From: Brucepastera parasyntrophica
GTDB lineage: Bacteria; Spirochaetota; Spirochaetia; Treponematales; Treponemataceae
Direction: 5' to 3'
DNA: 64,000 nucleotides
Assembly: GCF_022376835.1 (NCBI RefSeq)
Contig: NZ_CP084606.1
Location: forward strand, 2,288,501 to 2,352,500
The notes beneath the pieces are model-generated. The model ran no database searches, was not told the origin of the DNA, and worked only from the letters and a program-made list of their open reading frames with translations. Positions 37,636 to 47,076 of the stretch are shown here, in pieces; position 1 is the first letter of the stretch; each line of letters starts with the position of its first letter. Both the position numbers and the translations under genes were made by a program.

Positions 37636-39125
37636 ATAAGCGCCTCACGCATTATTTCATTTATAGTAGTTATTCCTTCCGTGACTTTTCTGATCGCGGA
37701 CAATTCCATTGTAATCATGCCGTTATTCAGTACATAATCGGTAATTTCCGGGCGGGACTTGTGGTCACAGATCATTTTTTCGATTTCATTATTCACGGCA
37801 AAAATTTCCGCTACTACTGTTCTGCCTGAAAACCCGGTGTAATTACAGTGTTCACACCCCTGTTCTTCATAAACGGTGTCGGAATGCACCCCTGCTTTTT
37901 TCTGCAATTTTTTGAATGAAGCCGGAGTCGGTATTTCTTTTTTGCAGCGGGGACATATCTTCCGGACCAAACGCTGGGCAATTACATAGCGGAGGACCGA
38001 TGCAATCAGAAACGGTTCTATGCCCATATTTGTCAGACGGGACACTGCGGAAATGCTATCGTTTGTATGAAGTGTTGAAAGAAGAATATGTCCTGTCAAT
38101 GCCGCCCGGAGGGCAAGCTCCGCCGTTTCCGTATCACGGATTTCTCCTACCATAATCACGTTTGGATCCTGACGCAAAACCCGCCGCAGCATATTTTCAA
38201 ATGTCAAATTTATTTCATAGTTAACCTGTATCTGATTGATTTCATGCAAAACACGTTCAATAGGATCTTCAATAGTTATGATGTTTTTTGTTTCGTAATC
38301 CATTTCCCGGATTAGGGCATGAAGCGTAGTCGTCTTGCCGCTCCCGGTAGGACCTGTAGCAAGTACCAGTCCATTTGGGATTTTTACTGCGCGTCTGAGC
38401 ATTTCAAGATCCTGCGGATAAAACCCAAGATTCTCAAGTGTCATTATCGAACCATGAACATTAAAAAAACGCAATACTATCGATTCCCCGTGTACGATCG
38501 GTACAATTGAAACCCGGAGATCATACGCTTCCGACCCGATAGTAACATGCATCCGTCCGTCCTGCGGCTGCCTTTGTTCCATAATATTCAGATTTGACAT
38601 AATTTTTATTCTGCTTGCAATAGAAGGAAAAAGAGACGCCGGCAGGGTCTTTACAGTATGAAGCACTCCGTCCAGCCGGAATCTGATACGCAGAATATTT
38701 TCGAACGGGCCGATGTGAATATCGGAAGCATTTCTGCGGATCGCTTCAAGGCAGATTGCGTTAATGATATTTATGACGGGAGATGAAGGGGATATATCAT
38801 TCAGCGAAAAATCAGATGTTTTTTTTTCTGAAGCCGCAAAAGGAGTACTGTCCAGCATATCGGTGCCGGCTTCAATAACATTTCCGATAAACTCTGTAAA
38901 AATACTGTCAGGAACAGTGATAAACTCAACCTGTTTTGGTGTATGGAAACTTTCAAGAAAACTTCCCGCCTCGCGCCGTGAACTCTCGGCGATAGCTATT
39001 GTTACTGTTGTTTCGGTTTCCGTTACCTTAACGGCCCGTGATGACCGGATGTAAGCAGGTTCGTATTGATCCGGACAGTCCCTGTAAGATGTAAATTTCC
39101 CGAGATCAAACGCTGTTGTTTTCAA
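37617..39125 (-). CDS. gspE: T2SS ATPase GspE
   Basis: 502 residues. Walker A GPTGSGKTTT, Asp box IITIEDPIE, Walker B VIMVGEIRDTETA, His box TGHILLSTLHTND and the zinc tetra-Cys site CPRC...CEHC. Powers pseudopilus assembly. The N-terminal domain is short and unlike the GspL-binding domain of E. coli or Vibrio. The start is TTG at 39125, overlapping the gspD stop (TTGA). Confidence 0.95.
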   Translation of the reverse strand: MKTTAFDLGKFTSYRDCPDQYEPAYIRSSRAVKVTETETTVTIAIAESSRREAGSFLESFHTPKQVEFITVPDSIFTEFIGNVIEAGTDMLDSTPFAASEKKTSDFSLNDISPSSPVINIINAICLEAIRRNASDIHIGPFENILRIRFRLDGVLHTVKTLPASLFPSIASRIKIMSNLNIMEQRQPQDGRMHVTIGSEAYDLRVSIVPIVHGESIVLRFFNVHGSIMTLENLGFYPQDLEMLRRAVKIPNGLVLATGPTGSGKTTTLHALIREMDYETKNIITIEDPIERVLHEINQIQVNYEINLTFENMLRRVLRQDPNVIMVGEIRDTETAELALRAALTGHILLSTLHTNDSISAVSRLTNMGIEPFLIASVLRYVIAQRLVRKICPRCKKEIPTPASFKKLQKKAGVHSDTVYEEQGCEHCNYTGFSGRTVVAEIFAVNNEIEKMICDHKSRPEITDYVLNNGMITMELSAIRKVTEGITTINEIMREALICNTVA

Positions 39126-41358
39126 TATGTGATTTCTCCGCTTACATATTTTTGATAATAAGTCCGCATTCGTTTTTCCATGTCCAGCATTGTATTGGAT
39201 GACTTCTCGACAAAAGGAATAAGATAAATCACAAGTTCGGTATCTGTGACCGTTATCTGTTCGGAACGGAACAATAATCCCAGCAGAGGAATGGAACCAA
39301 AGAAGGGGACGCGTTTTTCTGTAACATCAGTTTCTGATTGTAAGAGTCCGCCTATAATTATAGGCTGTCCTGATTTTGAGCGGACATGGGTGTTTACGGA
39401 TTTCTCGGAAGTCGGCGGCGGATTGGATGTTGTATTGTCCGTGGATGTCGCCGCACCCTGCTTTGATACTTTGGCATTTACACTTACCGTTACCATTTCG
39501 TCACCTGATACCCAGCCTTTTATTTTAAGTACAAGACCGCTGGTTATTTCCCTTGTTGTTCCGGTATACAAACCTGTTTCCGCGTCAATTGCCACGTCCC
39601 TGTAGCGATAGGTATTGGTATTCTGGAATGTAATTTCTTCTTCCGAAATGGCATTCAGTGTAGTATCAACAAGAACCTTTGCCTTATCCATTCCAAGCTC
39701 CGCGTTTAAGCTGGCGGCGAACTGGACTCCAAAACTGGAGACAATATCAAAGTTGACATTTACCAGATTTGACAGGCGGGCAACAAAATCAGCGCTCTCG
39801 GCGGCATCTGTTTTCTGGATTGAAAAATCCGTTCCCCATTTCAGGTTGTCCGATTTTTGCCGCTGAATGACGAGAAGCTGATAGCGGATTTGCGGTTTTG
39901 GCTGATCAACCAGCATTATTTCCTTCAGAAGATTATTATACGCGTCTTCAGTTCCGGTAAAAAAACAAGCGATGTATCACCGGTGACGGCAAGGTTCTCC
40001 CGGACGGCGGAAGGCGGCAGATATTTCAGCAGCTCTTCACTTTTGATATAACGCAGCCTGATAGGGTAGGACAGATTTTTTTTATCTATCATTGATAGAT
40101 ACGCTGCTATCTGTTCCTCGCTGCTGGAGTCAACCTGCGTAACAAAAGACGCTGTCTTGGGTATAATAACAGGATCAAAAAAAAGCAGTGATTTTGGCAG
40201 GATTGAAACCGCATCGGCTATCCCTATATTATTCACTGTAAACATTTTATAATATCTTCCTTCAAGCGGTATATCAATTGACTGCAAAAAGGCAAGAATG
40301 GGATTGATTTCTTCTTCGCTTCCGGTTACAAAAACAGAATTTGAATTCCTGTCAATTTTTATGAACCCCGATGCATTCAATTCCGATGGCAGCATATTTT
40401 GTACTTCAGCCGCCGATATATGAGTGAGACGTACAGTGACATTTTCCTTTAGTTTTTTTACTATATCACGTCTCTGAATTTCAAAAATATAATACACGCC
40501 ATTTTCAACTTTATAATCATAATTGACTGAATCAAGCAGAAGGCGGAGCAGCGATTCAAATGTTTTATTTTCATAGTAAATATTTTCAAGGATCGCTGTG
40601 CTTCGATTGAGGATCAGATATTCTTTATTTGCTTTTTTAAACAGCGTATCAATCAGGGTATTGAAGGCAACGCGCCTGCTGGAGACCGAGTAAAAATCAT
40701 CAGCCGTATCGATCCGCACGTCACCGGCGGCCCTCGATTCATTTAACTGCGCCGGATCCCGCTTTATGTAGAAGCCTCCGCTTTGACTGACCAAATTGTA
40801 TTCAGGATATTTAATCAGGATCAGTCGGAGGACTTCTTCCAGTGTAGCATCCTGTGTTCTGATAATCATCTTTTCGGATGGCAGTGAATCATATAGAATT
40901 GTTTTTTTTGCATTCTGAGACAGCTTTTTTACAATCAGTTCAGGAATTACTTCTTCAGCATCAATACTGATGAGACCGTCCACAGTCAACTGTATCGAAA
41001 TGCGGCTTACATGATAATCAGAATCCTTCTTTATTACAAACAGGTTGCAGTATTCCGCGAATCGCATTAATGCGCTGTCAAAGTCCGAATCCGCGAAACG
41101 GAATGTAGCGTTTCCTGAAATGGTTTCATCCATTATGATTGATTTATTGGAAATTTCAGCGAGTGCCAGCAGAATGTCGCTTATTTTCTGATTTCTGAAA
41201 TCAAGTGATATTTTTTCTTCAGTAGCTGTCTGTGCGAACAGCAGCGCAAGAGTTCCCGCCAGGAGCAGGACCGCAATATATTTTTTTTCATAATGCCTTT
41301 TTATATCTGAAGATTTTTCCGTCCCGGAAAACAAAATACGGGAAATATGTTTCCGCAT
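39122..41358 (-). CDS. gspD: T2SS outer-membrane secretin GspD, one frameshift
   Basis: Corrected length 745 residues. Signal-like segment YIAVLLLAGTLALLFAQ after an unusually long charged N-terminus (about 26 residues). Several N-domains follow (SLDFRNQKISDILLALAEIS, VTVRLTHISAAEVQNMLP), then the secretin core with QPIIIGGLLQSETDVTEKRVPFFGSIPLLGLLF. Forms the outer-membrane channel. The break is in the A-run 39959-39965 (plus strand); one base more joins LVFFTGTEDAYNNLLKEIMLVDQ. First gene of the leftward operon, divergent from gspK. Confidence 0.92.
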
Positions 41359-41616
41359 GCCAATATTATTCTCTAATATCCGTATTTTTTTTCGCCGTTA
41401 TCAGATATTCCCGCTGTAGATCAAAAGGTCCGGTTGTTTCTGATTTAAAGCCGGATATCTCCTGCTTTTTTATAACAGAAAGTCCTTATGTTTAAAATCC
41501 CGGAAAGAAAGGGTGCTGTATTCCAAAGTACAAAGATTTCATATGTTATCATTTTGTTCAAGTAAGCTAAAGAATCATATTCCCTGTCTGCCAACATTAT
41601 AAATCATGCGAAATTA
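41359..41616. other. divergent promoter region of the T2SS locus
   Basis: No gene. Strongly AT-rich, with A-runs towards the gspK side. It must hold the leftward gspD promoter, which I could not place with confidence. Confidence 0.5.
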
Positions 41617-41645
41617 TTGTCAAGAAAAATTATTGCAAATAATGT
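41617..41645 (+). promoter_or_regulatory. promoter of the rightward T2SS operon
   Basis: TTGTCA (41617-41622), 17-base spacer, TAATGT (41640-41645), about 80 bases upstream of the GspK-like ATG. Confidence 0.5.
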
Positions 41646-41726
41646 AATTTACGGCAGCAAAAAATAAAAAAGTAAAAAAATAAAAAAAAGTTGTTTTATA
41701 TTAAAAGTACATATATACTGAGGCAA

Positions 41727-42584
41727 ATGTATGAGAGCGGATTACCGGATAAAGGGAATATTTCAGCTTCTGCTCTTTTTATTCTGGCCATCCTGATGGC
41801 TTTTTGTGCCGGCTCAATGATGCTTCTGAGTTCTACAAAAAATTATGCGGCGCGCCTTCAGACAAAAGATAGTGAATACGGTAACGCTTTTGAAGTATTA
41901 CACCGTATTCAGAAGGATATTGGAATTCTTGCGGAAGACCCCGCAGACAGTCCGCTGAGCAGCGGGCTTCAGACTCTGGCGGCCCGGTATGAAGGATACG
42001 GCCTGCAAATCAGGGATGTGTCAAGCGGAATACATATACGGTTTCTTAATGATGGTTTGTTAAAAAAGGAGGCGATACAAAGATTAATACAATTCAGGCC
42101 GGAAGAAAATATTGTACAGTATGGATGGGCAAACGCTAACATCATTTCTGAAGCCGCAAGAAATCAGATCAGACGGTCTTTTGCGCTGACAGATAATGAA
42201 AAACTGTTTCCGCTCATAAATACTTTTCCTGCGACCAACTTGCATTATCTTTCCGAGGAATGTCTTGAAGCTTTTTTCAGCGCATATCAAATAAAAAAGG
42301 CAAGGGAAAAGGCTGCTTTGATATTTCTGAAAACCAAAACAGAACTTGTAACAAATATTGAAGATGTTCTTGAAATAAAAAAAGATCATGAACTTTTCAA
42401 TCTGATTGGTTACAAAACAACATTCTGGGAGGTAACATTTCATCATTCACGGTGTACTGTCCGCGCGGTTTTCTGCGCGATACCTGACAGAAAAAACGCC
42501 GGAAAGATAGAATCGTATAGATTAATTGAGCGGAATGTGGTATATGATTTTGAAAAGGAAACCGAGACCATTATCCGCAATTAA
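41727..42584 (+). CDS. GspK-like T2SS minor pseudopilin
   Basis: 285 residues. Short leader MYESGLPDKG followed by NISASALFILAILMAFCAGSMMLLSS, a prepilin-like helix without Glu at +5, as is usual for GspK, and then a large domain with helical repeats (AIQRLIQF, LFPLINTFPATNLHYLSEECLEAFF), like the alpha domain of GspK. GspK caps the pseudopilus tip. The open frame begins at a TTG (41691); the ATG at 41727 is preceded by GAGG and gives the normal leader. Confidence is limited because sequence similarity is weak. Confidence 0.72.
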   Translation: MYESGLPDKGNISASALFILAILMAFCAGSMMLLSSTKNYAARLQTKDSEYGNAFEVLHRIQKDIGILAEDPADSPLSSGLQTLAARYEGYGLQIRDVSSGIHIRFLNDGLLKKEAIQRLIQFRPEENIVQYGWANANIISEAARNQIRRSFALTDNEKLFPLINTFPATNLHYLSEECLEAFFSAYQIKKAREKAALIFLKTKTELVTNIEDVLEIKKDHELFNLIGYKTTFWEVTFHHSRCTVRAVFCAIPDRKNAGKIESYRLIERNVVYDFEKETETIIRN

Positions 42585-42915
42585 TGTTAATAAATACTTA
42601 TTTGTATAAGGAGGTTATCAGAATTAATTAATCAGGAATGTTTTGTGAAAACAGTCCAGTGGTAAAAATGTAAAAATGTGTTGAAGACTATAATATTTTG
42701 TGGGGTATATAAAAGATGATTTTAACTCAAAAGAACAATACGGTATTATTCCGTCCAACATTTTACATACTTCCATCGCCAGGAAGGGGGTATGAAGAAA
42801 CCAATCTTGCATAAGTAATCTCCGGAAATAACATTTCTATTTTTTTCTCACGTTATTAAAGTAACGAATATAATAAGTTCCTTATAATAAATTTTTATGG
42901 GGTTTTAAGTTTTTT
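42585..42915 (+). other. 331-base AT-rich gap between the GspK-like and GspL-like genes
   Basis: No convincing gene. It holds a GGAGG (42610-42614) not followed by a usable frame, an 11-codon frame at 42639, and a TATAAT-like box near 42869 before the next gene. A leader RNA is possible but no known family is recognised. Confidence 0.4.
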
Positions 42916-44638
42916 ATGAATAAAAATAACTGTGTAGCTGATAGGCTGGGCTATTCTGTATTTAAAATTACGTTGCCTGATAATGTAACAAAGAATACGG
43001 CGGCTATTATAAAATCAAAACTCGTCTCGGTTTATCCCGGGCCTCTGGAGGATAAAGCTATCCGTATAATCCGGAATGGTTCCGATAGATCGAGCCGCAT
43101 AGTTCTGGTTTCAACGAAAGAACAATTCAGAAAAAATCATAATTTAATATGTTCTCCAATAGTAACAATGTATTCCCTGGCCGGAAAAAGTGAAGAATGT
43201 CTTTTTATAGCCGACCGTTTTATTGAATATATCACTATAAAAGACGGCAGCTTTATTTCAAGCAGCGTCCGTGCGAGAAGCGAATATCTCCCGATTGATG
43301 AACAGATCCTTCCTCTTCCCGCGGGGATTACCGCAGTTATATCCGGTGACGACGATAAGGCTGTATTACAGCATCTGTTAAATGATTTGCCTGTAACTGT
43401 ATTTGCCGATATTCCTGAAGGAATAAAAAGAAAATCAAGACTTTCGCTGTTTGCGCCTGAACACAAAAAAATAAATTAATTCTCCTGTCCCTGATTATTC
43501 TTCTTGCAGCAAGTTTCAGTATTCTTTCTTTACAGCGGCGGGCCGTGAAAATATCGCAGGCAATGCTTCTGGAAAAAAAACAGGCCGAGATGGAAATACA
43601 GGAAGCGCGTGAACAAAGGGAAAAGCAGCAGCGGCTTGCCGGTCTTCTTAAAGACTATAACGTTTATGCGGCAAACGCGTTGCCTCCGGTATTTGATGTC
43701 TGCAGATTTATTTTTTCCAGTATTGACCGTGATACGAAAATAGAAAATATGACCATATCAGGTTCGCAGTTTCAGTTTGATGCGCGCGGACTTGATGCAA
43801 TCAAACTGTTGACGCAATATGAAAAAAATGAATTTATTTCTTCCATACAGCTGAATAAAGTTGTCATTGAAGAACAGCAGGATATTTTTTCTTTCAGCGG
43901 CATAGTAAAACGGCCCATCGCATATCCGGACGCTTCTGAAACAGTTGACAACAAAATCGCTTTTTATAAAAGCCGGATTGAGGACTATCAGCACGCGGAC
44001 GCCGTAAGGCAGACGCGTTTGCCGTCTGAAATTTCCGGCAGAATAAGGGATATTCTTGCCGGAAAACGGTGCAGGACGGAAAGCATCCAGTATTTTATTA
44101 CGGAATATGGGCTTGAGATCGAATATGCCATACGTGCGGCAGGCAATAACTTTTTTCCTTTCTGCAGGCTGTCTCAAACCGGGATGAACTGATTGATATT
44201 TCCTCAATAAGAATCCGGAATAATCCTGAGGGCGGTACTGTTTCCGCTTCAATTCGATTCAGGACCGGCATTGTGATTGATAATGCTGATGTCGCTGACC
44301 AGATTGTTTCCGGATCAGAAATATATATTACTCCGGAACAGTTAAGCCTGTATTTTGTCCGCCCGGTCAAACGGGAGCCTTCGCCGGTTTTAGCACAGAC
44401 GGAGCCGGAAGTAAAACCCGCGCCCGCGCCTGTAATAATCAGGAATCCGGATTTTCTTGTGTATCTGGGTTCGGCAGGCACTTCAAACGGTGAGACTCTC
44501 TTCCTCCTTAAGGATACACGGAAAAACTCGGTTATGAAGCTCAGAACAAAAGAAGAAGATAAAAATTACATTATAGAAAATGCATTCAGTGAATTGGAAG
44601 TTATGTATGATGGAAAAATTTATGGAGTAAAAAAATGA
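42916..44638 (+). CDS. GspL/M/C-like composite T2SS assembly protein, two frameshifts
   Basis: Corrected length 574 residues, one frame after adding a base in the A-run 43465-43471 and another in the T-run 44151-44156. Layout: a cytoplasmic domain of about 185 residues reminiscent of a reduced GspL/PilM; one transmembrane helix LILLSLIILLAASFSILSL; a coiled coil (EKKQAEMEIQEAREQREKQ); two PilN/PilO or GspM-like ferredoxin-fold parts; a Pro-rich linker (EPEVKPAPAPV); and a small beta domain (VYLGSAGTSNGETLFLLKDT) reminiscent of GspC/PilP HR domains. The domain names are inference from order, size and pattern. It would take the role of separate L, M and C subunits, none of which is found elsewhere here. 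Confidence 0.6.
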
Positions 44639-45210
44639 AACGGCTTTGCATAAGTATTCTTATTATTCTGTTTCTCCTTAGCGGATGCGTGACCAAGGAA
44701 ATAATAGATGAAAGTAACCGGACTGATATGTATGTGATGGTATACGATTATGAAAATAACGGATTGCAGAATGTATCCGTTTACATAGACGATGAATTAA
44801 TCGGAAAAACCGATATACACGGAAGATACTTACTTGCTTTGGTTCGGAATCAAATTTATAAAATAAGGCTTCAGAAAAATGAATTTGAAATGGTTGAAAA
44901 GGAATTCGTGTACGATCCCCTTTTTGTATTATATTTCCAGATTGCTAATTCTGTGCAGCTATTAAAACTGGCGGAGAACGCAATGGATGAAGGCGGATAT
45001 GAAGAAGCAATCGGATATCTCGACCGTTCAATAAAACTTGATCCTAAACGGATTGACGCTTTCTATTTAAAAGCAATTGCCCTGTACAAGACCGGAGACA
45101 GTGAAGGCGCTCTTGAAATAATTGATACCCTTGCTTCCCAGGTAAAAAACACGGAAGCAATTTTTGATCTTGCCGAGCAGATATATGCTTCTGCGGGAGG
45201 CCGCCTGTGA
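44635..45210 (+). CDS. lipoprotein with PEGA-like and TPR domains
   Basis: 191 residues. Lipoprotein signal peptide with lipobox LLSGC, a PEGA/carboxypeptidase-like beta domain (VSVYIDDELIGKTDIHGRYLL) and TPR units (YEEAIGYLDRSIKLDPKRIDAFYLKAIALYKTGDSEGAL). Overlaps the previous stop codon (ATGA). A small TPR lipoprotein in this position could be a pilotin that brings the secretin to the outer membrane, as PilF/PilW do in type IV pili; this is inference. Confidence 0.75.
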   Translation: MKRLCISILIILFLLSGCVTKEIIDESNRTDMYVMVYDYENNGLQNVSVYIDDELIGKTDIHGRYLLALVRNQIYKIRLQKNEFEMVEKEFVYDPLFVLYFQIANSVQLLKLAENAMDEGGYEEAIGYLDRSIKLDPKRIDAFYLKAIALYKTGDSEGALEIIDTLASQVKNTEAIFDLAEQIYASAGGRL

Positions 45211-45965
45211 AAAAGCTGCCGGAAAGAAAAATAATTTTAATACATGCCGCGGTTGGGGTGGCTGTTTTGGCGGTAAGTACTGCCATTCTGATTTTTAATA
45301 TACGGTATACAAAAGTTACTTACACGCTCATTGAAGCCATCAATGCTGAAAACAAACATCAGACTGATTTCCTGACGGAAAAACTTGGTGAAATTTCTGA
45401 TTCCCTCATGCTGATTGAATTACTGGTTTCGGAAAGCATGGAGGAATTAATAGGAAGTGAACGCCAGTCGGAAATAACACAGGGCAAGCTTGATATAACC
45501 CGGCGTCAGCTGAGCGGGATAACCAGTTCGCTTGCGGCGATGGAGTTACTGCTTGCCAGGGATATTGATGAGAGAATTCTTGATGTTATGCTTGAAAGAA
45601 CTGTTGATGATTATACACAAGCAGGAATTGATTATTTTAATATGGCGGCATATGAAAAGGCCTGCGCAGCTTTTACAAAAGCGCTGAAATATAAGAGTGA
45701 AAACACGACTCTTCTTTTTTTTCAGCTATATTCTTTGTATCTCAATAAGATGAATAACGGATTTGATGAAGAAACTTTCAAAATGATTCATGACGGGTTA
45801 GCTGTGCTGGAAGCAAAGGGATATAAAATGGAGGAACAGCTGGTTTTTACCGAAGAGGAGATGTCCGGTAAAACAGCTGATATGGCATATAACATTTCAG
45901 AAAAACAAAAACAGGAAGGTTGGGAATTACAGTATGAGGCGGAAAAACAGGATGAAGCAATTTAA
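45207..45965 (+). CDS. membrane-anchored coiled-coil/TPR protein
   Basis: 252 residues: N-terminal anchor IILIHAAVGVAVLAVSTAILIF, a coiled coil (about 40-125), then a TPR unit DYFNMAAYEKACAAFTKALKYKSENTTLLFFQLYSLYL. GTG start overlapping the lipoprotein stop codon. Bitopic, with the TPR outside the cytoplasm. A structural partner of the secretion machine is likely from the operon position only. Confidence 0.65.
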   Translation: MKKLPERKIILIHAAVGVAVLAVSTAILIFNIRYTKVTYTLIEAINAENKHQTDFLTEKLGEISDSLMLIELLVSESMEELIGSERQSEITQGKLDITRRQLSGITSSLAAMELLLARDIDERILDVMLERTVDDYTQAGIDYFNMAAYEKACAAFTKALKYKSENTTLLFFQLYSLYLNKMNNGFDEETFKMIHDGLAVLEAKGYKMEEQLVFTEEEMSGKTADMAYNISEKQKQEGWELQYEAEKQDEAI

Positions 45966-47076
45966 ACAAAAATGTGTCTGCGGGATTATTATGTCGCTTT
46001 TTTTGAGCGCGTCGGCTTATTGTATTGATATTGTGGTGATGCCAATTTCTTACTATGAGCTGGAAGGGAATAATCTTGTAAAAAAAGAATATGAAAAAGA
46101 CATACGTACAGATTTGGCTGACAGATTGAACAGATATTATAATGTCCAGTTCGACAATACTCCGCTGAATGACAGGCTTGCCGGCGCGACCGAATCGGAT
46201 GCCCGGCGGGTAGCGGAATTTTACCAGACGAATTATGTGCTGTACGGAATTATCAGAAAAGAACGGAACTCATTATATGCCGAACTGAAATTGTATAATG
46301 CGCAGCAGAAAAAATCGGAAGTTTTTTTTGCCGCTGATGCCCCAGACCAGTTTGACCGGCTTATTAAAAATGTAAGTGAAAATATACTTGACTGGTTCCA
46401 TACCGACAGGGACAAACTTGACGCTGTAAAAAATGAAATCGCAATTCTCCGGCAGGAAATGGAATCAATGAAAGCAGATACCAAAGGCCGCCGGAAACAG
46501 GATTCTGAAGACCCGCCCGGGGAGCCGCCGGTCAAGGAATTTACACTCCGTATCCCCGTTAAGGCCGGCTACTGGACTTATGTGAAAAACGATTGGGTCG
46601 ATTTTGTACAGGGGACGGTAGAGGCTACGCTTGGCGTTGAAATTGTACCTGAACTGCAATTCCCGTCTATCGGCGGTATGCGCAATGAACTTTCCATAGG
46701 ATTGCTTTTCGGATACCGGTACGGAACAAGCGCCCGGGAAAATGTGTCACTGAATGTACATGATATTGTAATAAATCCGGTTCTGACATATCACCTCAAT
46801 TGCTATACAAACAACTGGATCCTGTTTGGAATAGGGGCCTTTTTTGAGGTGGATATTTGGCATATTGAGGAAGAGCAATACAATCATGTGACGGATTCCA
46901 TTGAAACATTAACCGGTTTATCTCTGCTGCTGGGATATTCATACCGGATTAACCGAAGGGTCACGATCGATATCGGCCTGAATTCCTATTTTTATTTTAC
47001 CGCGGATACTTCGCCGGTACTCCGGCCATTTTTGGGAACATCTGTAACATTATTGGGAGGAATGTATGAAAAATAA
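45952..47076 (+). CDS. outer-membrane beta-barrel protein, unknown family
   Basis: About 374 residues with a signal peptide (VCGIIMSLFLSASAYC). The first half (about 25-160) is an alpha/beta domain like those that read TolB or lipoprotein N-domains (IVVMPISYYELEGNNLV, YGIIRKERNSLYAELKLYNAQ). A Pro/charged linker follows, then alternating strands of an eight- to ten-strand barrel (RIPVKAGYWTYV, LSIGLLFGYRYGTS, ending LGTSVTLLGG). Sits between the T2SS assembly genes and the lipoproteins, overlapping both neighbours. Role unknown. Confidence 0.65.
   Translation: MKQFKQKCVCGIIMSLFLSASAYCIDIVVMPISYYELEGNNLVKKEYEKDIRTDLADRLNRYYNVQFDNTPLNDRLAGATESDARRVAEFYQTNYVLYGIIRKERNSLYAELKLYNAQQKKSEVFFAADAPDQFDRLIKNVSENILDWFHTDRDKLDAVKNEIAILRQEMESMKADTKGRRKQDSEDPPGEPPVKEFTLRIPVKAGYWTYVKNDWVDFVQGTVEATLGVEIVPELQFPSIGGMRNELSIGLLFGYRYGTSARENVSLNVHDIVINPVLTYHLNCYTNNWILFGIGAFFEVDIWHIEEEQYNHVTDSIETLTGLSLLLGYSYRINRRVTIDIGLNSYFYFTADTSPVLRPFLGTSVTLLGGMYEK

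Noticed and set aside
42639..42674. 11-codon leader peptide after GGAGG
   Set aside because: The spacing from GGAGG to the ATG is too long and no regulatory codons are seen.
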